Assembly (NCBI GenBank): GCA_028280195.1
Contig: JANQMH010000099.1
Span: 42,679 to 106,678, forward strand
Direction: 5' to 3'
Source of the DNA: Exilibacterium sp.
GTDB taxonomy: Bacteria > Pseudomonadota > Gammaproteobacteria > Pseudomonadales > Cellvibrionaceae
DNA length: 64,000 nucleotides
The stretch's first letter is position 1. Every line of letters starts with the position of its first letter. Position numbers and translations under genes: made by a program. The notes beneath the pieces were generated by a model. It saw only the letters and a list, made by a program, of their open reading frames with translations, was not told the origin of the DNA and did not search any database. This document shows positions 59,181 to 64,000 of this stretch, piece by piece.

Positions 59181-59729
59181 ATGAGCCTAGATCTAGTCCC
59201 TTCCGGCAAGCATCTGCCCGATGATATCAATGTGATTATCGAAATCCCCCTTAACGGCGATCCAATCAAATACGAGGTGGACAAAGACACCGGGGCTATT
59301 TTTGTCGACCGCATGCTCGGCACCGCCATGCACTACCCCTGCAACTACGGCTATGTGCCCCACACACTGTGCGGCGACGGCGACCCGGTGGATGTGCTGG
59401 TGATCATGCCGATGGCATTGATACCCGGGTCGGTGATTTCATGCCGGCCTATCGGTATGCTGACGATGACCGACGAATCCGGCGAGGACGCCAAGGTCGT
59501 GGCAGTGCCGGTGGACAAGGTGACGCCGCTTTATACCAAGGTGGAATCGGTGCGCGATCTGCCGACCATCACCCTCGACCAGATCTCCCATTTCTTCGAT
59601 CACTACAAAGACCTGGAAAAAGGCAAGTGGGTGAAGATAGAGGGTTGGGAAGGACCCGATGCAGCGCGGCGGGAAATCATGGAGGCCGTGGAGCGCTTTC
59701 AGCAGACCGACGACAAACCCCACTTCTGA
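59181..59729 (+). CDS. ppa: Inorganic pyrophosphatase, family I
   Basis: The 182-residue cytosolic enzyme hydrolyses PPi to phosphate. Near-complete match to the E. coli pattern: [40 protein letters not shown] (catalytic D-x-D-P-x-D), [13 protein letters not shown] and [19 protein letters not shown]. The ATG at 59181 is used; a GTG at 59172 would add three residues. It competes for PPi with the ion-pumping enzyme and Pfp nearby. Confidence 0.97.
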   Translation: MSLDLVPSGKHLPDDINVIIEIPLNGDPIKYEVDKDTGAIFVDRMLGTAMHYPCNYGYVPHTLCGDGDPVDVLVIMPMALIPGSVISCRPIGMLTMTDESGEDAKVVAVPVDKVTPLYTKVESVRDLPTITLDQISHFFDHYKDLEKGKWVKIEGWEGPDAARREIMEAVERFQQTDDKPHF

Positions 59730-59745
59730 TCTGCCGGGCCCGCTG

Positions 59746-60636
59746 TCACTGCTCCATCAGCCTCAGGCTGCTGGTATCCGGCGCCGCCGGCGACGCCCGG
59801 CGCCTGACTGTGCCCAGAGTCGCCCCCACCGGCGCCAGCTCGAAGTCGCCGCCGGCGACCGGCGGCAGCGGCGCGGCCGGTTTCTCACCGGCGTTGAGCA
59901 GGTCGGCGCCCGGTTCCGCCAGATCAAAACCGGAGACATCCAACTCCACCTGCGGCAGGGCCGGTTTTTCCCCGGCGCCAAGCAGATCCGCACCCGGCTC
60001 CGCCAGATTCAAATCGGAGAAGTCCAGTTCCACCGCCACGGCTTCGCGCCTTTCGCCGGCGTCGAGCAGATCGCCGCCGGCGGGACGCAGACTGAGATCG
60101 CCGGTGTCCACCGCCACCGCCGCAACGGTGGTCTTTTCAGCCGGCCGCAGCAGGTAGGCACCCACCGGCGCCAGTGACCAGCCCTCTTCGAAGACCTCTT
60201 GCTGCGCTTCCTGTGCCTCTTGTAACTGCTGCGCGGGCGCGGCAGCCGCGGCTTCAATTGCCGCGGCCTGCCTGGCCAGCCGCTCGGCCAGCGGTACCTT
60301 CTTTTTTGCCGCCTGTAACTTCTGCGCCTTCTGCAGGTTCTGCGGCTGCCGGGATTGCGGGCGTCTCGGGCGCGCTCTGGCGGGCTGGGCCGCGAGCTTG
60401 CCGGCAGCCGTTATCTCCACCTGGGCGCCGGCCTTGGTAAGCACCGACTGGTACTTCTCCGCGGTGGCCCGGTCCAGATTGCGTTTTAGCGGCACGGCGG
60501 CACCGGAAAACAGCGCGTTAATGCGCGCTTCATCGGTTTTGAACAACTGAGCCAGCCGCTGCTTTACGGCGCCGATACTGTGCCCCAGCACAATATCACC
60601 GCGAAACACAATATCGAACAGAGGTTCACTCACCAC
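59746..60636 (-). CDS. Repeat protein with conserved FRGDIVLG-type N-terminal domain
   Basis: The 296-residue soluble protein has an N-terminal domain (about 1-78: PLFDIVFRGDIVLG, VKQRLAQLFKTDEARINALF, TAEKYQSVLTKAGAQVEI) that I have seen preceding various C-terminal modules in gammaproteobacteria. A basic Ala/Gln-rich linker (about 80-140) follows. The C-terminal half has about five units of roughly 25-30 residues with the core LAEPGADLLxAGEKPA. Function is unknown. It converges on ppa and is divergent from arsR. The repetition may reflect recent expansion. Confidence 0.75.
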   Translation of the reverse strand: MVSEPLFDIVFRGDIVLGHSIGAVKQRLAQLFKTDEARINALFSGAAVPLKRNLDRATAEKYQSVLTKAGAQVEITAAGKLAAQPARARPRRPQSRQPQNLQKAQKLQAAKKKVPLAERLARQAAAIEAAAAAPAQQLQEAQEAQQEVFEEGWSLAPVGAYLLRPAEKTTVAAVAVDTGDLSLRPAGGDLLDAGERREAVAVELDFSDLNLAEPGADLLGAGEKPALPQVELDVSGFDLAEPGADLLNAGEKPAAPLPPVAGGDFELAPVGATLGTVRRRASPAAPDTSSLRLMEQ

Positions 60637-60795
60637 ACTTGCCCCATCCAGCCTGCCGTTATCGCCCGGCTATGGTTATAGTCGATTTCACTGTGGCCTG
60701 GCAAGGACCCCGCTACTGCCACTCGTCGCCTGCGCAGCTGCGCGGGTGACAGGCGGTCACAAAAGTTTCACCAAAACCGGCCTCTCGCCACTTGT

Positions 60796-60817
60796 TATAT
60801 TTGCTTAGCCAAATATA
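60796..60817. promoter_or_regulatory. ArsR-type operator
   Basis: TATATTTG-CTTAGC-CAAATATA is a perfect 8-bp inverted repeat with a 6-nt spacer, nine bases before the arsR start codon. Its position and ATTTG/CAAAT core suit autoregulation by ArsR/SmtB repressors. Confidence 0.7.
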
Positions 60818-60825
60818 ATTTCAGG

Positions 60826-61164
60826 ATGAATATTGGCGACTTTGCGGAACTGTTCAAATCCCTGTCGGAACCGGTCAGGCTGCGCCTGCTGTATCTGCTC
60901 TCCGCCCATGAGGAGCTGTGTGTCTGCGACTTGATGCAGGCGCTCGACCTGCCACAGAGCGTGGTCTCCAGGCATCTGGCCTATCTGCGCAATCACGGCC
61001 TGCTGAGCACCCGTCGCCAGGGGGTGTGGATCTTCTACAAAATCGATCCCCGCACGCCGTTTGCGACGCAGTTGCTGGCGCTCTACCGCGAGTTCGGCGC
61101 CGCCTCGACGGAATTGACCCGGGACCTGGACAAGGTAGGCATTCCCAATAGCTGTTGCGATTAA
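60826..61164 (+). CDS. arsR: ArsR-family arsenite-responsive repressor
   Basis: The 112-residue winged-helix repressor has the metalloid-binding C32 and C34 in EELCVCDLMQALDLPQS, which includes the recognition helix start, and a C-terminal Cys pair (NSCCD). As(III) binding would release it from the operator just upstream. It is the first gene of an arsR-GAPDH-arsJ unit. Confidence 0.93.
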   Translation: MNIGDFAELFKSLSEPVRLRLLYLLSAHEELCVCDLMQALDLPQSVVSRHLAYLRNHGLLSTRRQGVWIFYKIDPRTPFATQLLALYREFGAASTELTRDLDKVGIPNSCCD

Positions 61165-61245
61165 TGCCGCACCGCGGGCAGGCAGTACCAAAACACAATC
61201 ATCCGGCCCGGCTGGGCCTTAACAGCGATGCAGGGGGGAGCGGTG

Positions 61246-62253
61246 ATGACGGTCCGCGTCGGTATCAACGGCTTTGGGCGTATGGGGCGCCTGGCCTTGA
61301 GGGCAGCCTGGCAATGGCCCGAATGGGAATTCGTGCATATCAATGAAGTTGCCGGCGATGCCGGCGTCGCCGCCCACCTGCTCAACTTCGATTCCGTGCA
61401 CGGCCGCTGGCAGCACTGCGCCGAGGCCGGTGCCGGCGCGCTGCATATCGACGGCAGGCGCCTGAGCTTCAGCAGCAAGCCCACTATCGAGGCCACCCCC
61501 TGGGTCGAACTGGGCGTAAACCTGGTGCTGGAATGCAGCGGCCGTTTCAAAACCCGCCAGGCCCTGGGCCCCTACCTGCAGCAGGGTGTCGCCAGCGTGG
61601 TGGTATCGGCGCCGTTGCAAGACGGGCTGCCCAATATCGTCGTGGGAGTCAACGACAGTGCTTATCCGCCCGGAGAGCACGCCATCCTCGGCGCCGCTTC
61701 CTGCACCACCAACTGCCTGGCGCCGGTGGTCAAGGTAATCCACGAAAACCTGGGCATCCGCCGCGGTTGCTTCACCACCATACACGACCATACCAATACC
61801 CAGAGCATCGTCGACCGGCCCCACCCGGACCTGCGCCGCGCCCGCGCCAGCGGCCTGTCGCTGATACCCACCACCACCGGCTCCGCCGCTGCCATCGCCA
61901 GTATCTTCCCCGAGCTGTGCGGCAAGCTCGACGGTCTCGCGGTGCGGGTGCCGCTGAGCAACGCCTCACTGACCGACTGCGTATTCGAGGTCGAACGCCC
62001 GACTTCGGTCGACGAAGTCAACCGGTATCTGCACGCCGCCGCCGCCGCAGAGCTGCGCGGCATCCTCGGTTTCGAGTCGAGGCCGCTGGTGTCAGTCGAC
62101 TACAGCGGCGATACCCGCTCGGCAGTTATCGATGCGCTGTCGACCCGGGTCACAGACCGCAGCCAGGTGAAAATACTGGCCTGGTACGACAACGAAGCCG
62201 GCTATGTGGCGCGCCTGCTGGAGCTGGCCAGGCGCGAAGCCGCAGCGCTCTGA
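61246..62253 (+). CDS. ArsJ-associated glyceraldehyde-3-phosphate dehydrogenase
   Basis: The 335-residue enzyme has a NAD-binding start ([20 protein letters not shown]), the catalytic C153 in [20 protein letters not shown] and a C-terminal [12 protein letters not shown]. In ars operons this paralogue uses arsenate instead of phosphate and forms unstable 1-arseno-3-phosphoglycerate, which ArsJ exports. The next gene, arsJ, starts three bases after its stop, which supports this role. The ATG at 61246 has a GGGGGGAG ribosome-binding site. Confidence 0.92.
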   Translation: MTVRVGINGFGRMGRLALRAAWQWPEWEFVHINEVAGDAGVAAHLLNFDSVHGRWQHCAEAGAGALHIDGRRLSFSSKPTIEATPWVELGVNLVLECSGRFKTRQALGPYLQQGVASVVVSAPLQDGLPNIVVGVNDSAYPPGEHAILGAASCTTNCLAPVVKVIHENLGIRRGCFTTIHDHTNTQSIVDRPHPDLRRARASGLSLIPTTTGSAAAIASIFPELCGKLDGLAVRVPLSNASLTDCVFEVERPTSVDEVNRYLHAAAAAELRGILGFESRPLVSVDYSGDTRSAVIDALSTRVTDRSQVKILAWYDNEAGYVARLLELARREAAAL

Positions 62254-62256
62254 GAC

Positions 62257-63450
62257 ATGCGGGCGCTGGCTCAATACGCGCTGGTAACGGCCTGTTACTG
62301 GGCCTTTACCCTCACCGACGGCGCGCTGCGCATGCTGGTCGTGCTGTTCTTCCACCAGCTCGGTTACACCCCGCTGGCCATTGCCAGCCTGTTTTTGTTT
62401 TACGAATTCTTCGGTGTGGTCACCAACCTGGTGGGCGGCTGGCTGGCCGCCCGGCTCGGCCTCAATACCACCCTGCACCTGGGCCTGGCGCTGCAGATCA
62501 TCGCCCTGGCGGCGCTGGCGGCCATGACACCCGAATATCTCGGGGTCACCACCGTCATGGCGGCACAGGCGCTCTCCGGCATCGCCAAGGATCTGAATAA
62601 AATGAGTGCCAAAAGCAGTGTCAAACTGCTGGTGCCGGATGCCGAACAGGGGCGACTGTACCGCTGGATCGCGCTGCTGACCGGCTCCAAAAACGCGCTC
62701 AAGGGAGCGGGCTTTTTTCTCGGCGCCGTGCTGCTGTCGGCACTGGGCTTTCGCCAGGCGCTGCTGGCCATGGCGGGCGCCCTGCTGCTGGTGCTGGCCG
62801 CCGGGCTGGTGGCGCTGCAGCGGGATCTGGGCAAAGCCGGATTCAAACCCAAATTCAAACACGTTTTTTCCAACAGCCGGCCGGTCAATTATCTGTCCGC
62901 CGCCAGAGTGTTTTTATTCGGCGCCCGCGATATCTGGTTTGTGGTGGCACTGCCCGTTTATCTGCAGGCTTCGCTCGGCTGGCAGCACACGGCTGTGGGC
63001 GCATTGATGGCGGTGTGGATTATCGGCTACGGCGCCGTACAGTCTCTGGCACCGCTGATCACCAATCGCTTTTCTACGCCAGTGCCGGGGCGCGGCGCCC
63101 TGGTGAGCTGGGGTCTGCCGCTGGCGCTGGTGCCGGCCGCCATGGCGCTGGCGCTGGCCGGCGGGGCAGATCCGCAGCTGACACTGATTGCCGGCCTGGC
63201 GGCTTTCGCCATTCTGTTCGCGCTCAACTCCGCGATCCACTCTTACCTGATTATCGCCTATGCCAAAGCGGACGGGGTTTCGCTGGAGGTGGGCTTTTAC
63301 TATATGTCGAACGCCGCCGGCCGCCTCTTCGGCACCCTGCTTTCCGGCCTGGTTTACCAGTACCTTGGGCTGGGCGCGTGTCTGACTGTTTCCGCCGCCT
63401 GCATTTTTGTCGCTGCAATCATCGCGTTGAAACTACCCCGCACCGTGTAA
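62257..63450 (+). CDS. arsJ: Organoarsenical efflux MFS transporter ArsJ
   Basis: The 397-residue inner-membrane protein has about 12 TM helices. It is recognised by operon context and by MFS segments such as YWAFTLTDGALRMLVVLFFH, ALSGIAKDLNKMSAKSSVKL and GAKNALKGAGFFLG-like GSKNALKGAGFFLG. ArsJ exports 1-arseno-3-phosphoglycerate, which breaks down to arsenate outside. With GAPDH it gives arsenate resistance without reduction; no arsC is in the window. Confidence 0.92.
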   Translation: MRALAQYALVTACYWAFTLTDGALRMLVVLFFHQLGYTPLAIASLFLFYEFFGVVTNLVGGWLAARLGLNTTLHLGLALQIIALAALAAMTPEYLGVTTVMAAQALSGIAKDLNKMSAKSSVKLLVPDAEQGRLYRWIALLTGSKNALKGAGFFLGAVLLSALGFRQALLAMAGALLLVLAAGLVALQRDLGKAGFKPKFKHVFSNSRPVNYLSAARVFLFGARDIWFVVALPVYLQASLGWQHTAVGALMAVWIIGYGAVQSLAPLITNRFSTPVPGRGALVSWGLPLALVPAAMALALAGGADPQLTLIAGLAAFAILFALNSAIHSYLIIAYAKADGVSLEVGFYYMSNAAGRLFGTLLSGLVYQYLGLGACLTVSAACIFVAAIIALKLPRTV

Positions 63451-63571
63451 GACATATCTCACAGGATTTTCATCCATTGCCGACTGGCGAACCCGGAAAG
63501 TGCGATACATACTGTGAATAGCGCCGCTGACTTGCGCCGCTGTCAACCCATTTTTTAAGCAGTATTGCAGT

Positions 63572-63859
63572 ATGGATAACAACCCGCACCTGATCATTGG
63601 AGATCAGCGCGTCAACGTCGATGCCATGAGCGAAAAAGTTGAACACGACATCGCTTTCCTCCAGGAACGCATCCAGCGGCTGCAGCAACAGAGTACGCCC
63701 AACGATGTGGTGATTAAAACCTACCAATCGATGCTTGCCAGCCGCCAGTCGGTGCTCGCCTGGTTGCGCCGGCATGCGGGCTCGAGCGGCTCAGAGGAAA
63801 CACCCGTTGACGGTAACGAAACCGTTGTCAAGCAAGTAGCCGGCCAGCGCGGCCAGTGA
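63572..63859 (+). CDS. Conserved hypothetical small protein
   Basis: The 95-residue cytosolic-looking product is helical and charged (VEHDIAFLQERIQRLQQQS, MLASRQSVLAWLRRHAG), with an acidic, probably disordered C-terminus. It has no recognised domain. Length and composition resemble small accessory proteins found before signalling genes, but no function can be assigned. It may belong with the gene that starts at 63922. Confidence 0.65.
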   Translation: MDNNPHLIIGDQRVNVDAMSEKVEHDIAFLQERIQRLQQQSTPNDVVIKTYQSMLASRQSVLAWLRRHAGSSGSEETPVDGNETVVKQVAGQRGQ

Positions 63860-63921
63860 TGCTTTATCCCAACATGTCATTCGAACAACTGAATTCATGC
63901 GCGTCGATACAAGGATGTCAT

Positions 63922-64000
63922 ATGATTTCTCAAAACCAGAAAGTCGTCCTTGCCGGCGACAGCCTGGATACCAAAGTGCTGTGTCAAAATCTGCAGCAGG
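63922..64000 (+). CDS. 5' end of an unidentified gene, truncated by window edge
   Basis: An ATG with AAGGATG upstream opens a frame of 26 codons to the end of the window (MISQNQKVVLAGDSLDTKVL and on). The visible part is too short to identify. It is cut by the window boundary, not broken. Confidence 0.5.
   Translation, partial: MISQNQKVVLAGDSLDTKVLCQNLQQ

Overview
The window looks like a chromosomal segment of a GC-rich gammaproteobacterium. The housekeeping order (PBP2, RodA, MltB, RlpA, PBP5, YbeD, LipB, LipA next to RsfS, RlmH, NadD, ProA) is the one seen in Pseudomonas and its relatives. The Na+/H+ antiporter, membrane pyrophosphatase, SLC13 carrier and many signalling genes fit a free-living, probably marine member of the Cellvibrionales/Pseudomonadales. 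That placement is inferred from gene content and order only. No rRNA, tRNA or CRISPR array was seen.

Bases 1-5260 are AT-richer accessory DNA. They hold a truncated DUF4124 gene at the left edge, the decayed 3' part of a tyrosine integrase, a secreted tandem ABM-domain protein divergent from a GlxA-type AraC regulator, a probable secreted ART-HYD1 toxin with its downstream immunity candidate, and a small secreted protein. Bases 5658-12237 carry a GAF-PAS-GGDEF-EAL protein, an SLC13 transporter, a glycerophosphodiesterase, a DUF3080 lipoprotein and a GNAT acetyltransferase. Bases 12218-23631 are a minus-strand core block for lipoate synthesis, cell-wall elongation and recycling, ribosome maturation, NAD and proline synthesis. 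A PIN/AbrB toxin-antitoxin pair, a LON-domain protein, two small envelope proteins, a PhoP/PhoQ-like pair and an MMPL/RND exporter follow up to 30946.

The most unusual part is 31527-45223. A membrane-anchored Ser/Thr kinase with an active-looking first kinase domain and a pseudokinase second domain is divergent from a double-FHA membrane protein. Next come seven consecutive plus-strand genes for exported proteins that I cannot assign to any family. Facing them is a membrane regulator in which a histidine-kinase-like module, lacking its phospho-accepting His, is fused directly to an AraC DNA-binding domain. A PP2C phosphatase that could oppose the kinase lies just beyond, in the mpl-ubiX operon. 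This set is the best candidate for an undescribed system.

The right end (45751-64000) holds mpl-ubiX-PP2C, a pyrophosphate-type phosphofructokinase, periplasmic MsrA, a very large hybrid sensor kinase, an NhaC antiporter, a membrane pyrophosphatase divergent from soluble PPase, a repeat protein, and an arsR-GAPDH-arsJ operon for arsenate detoxification with a clear operator. Three PPi-handling enzymes within about 11 kb suggest PPi-centred energy metabolism.

A recurring oddity is short tandem repeats with 12-17 nt units, in both coding and intergenic DNA. One of them triplicates the ribosome-binding site and ATG in front of rsfS.
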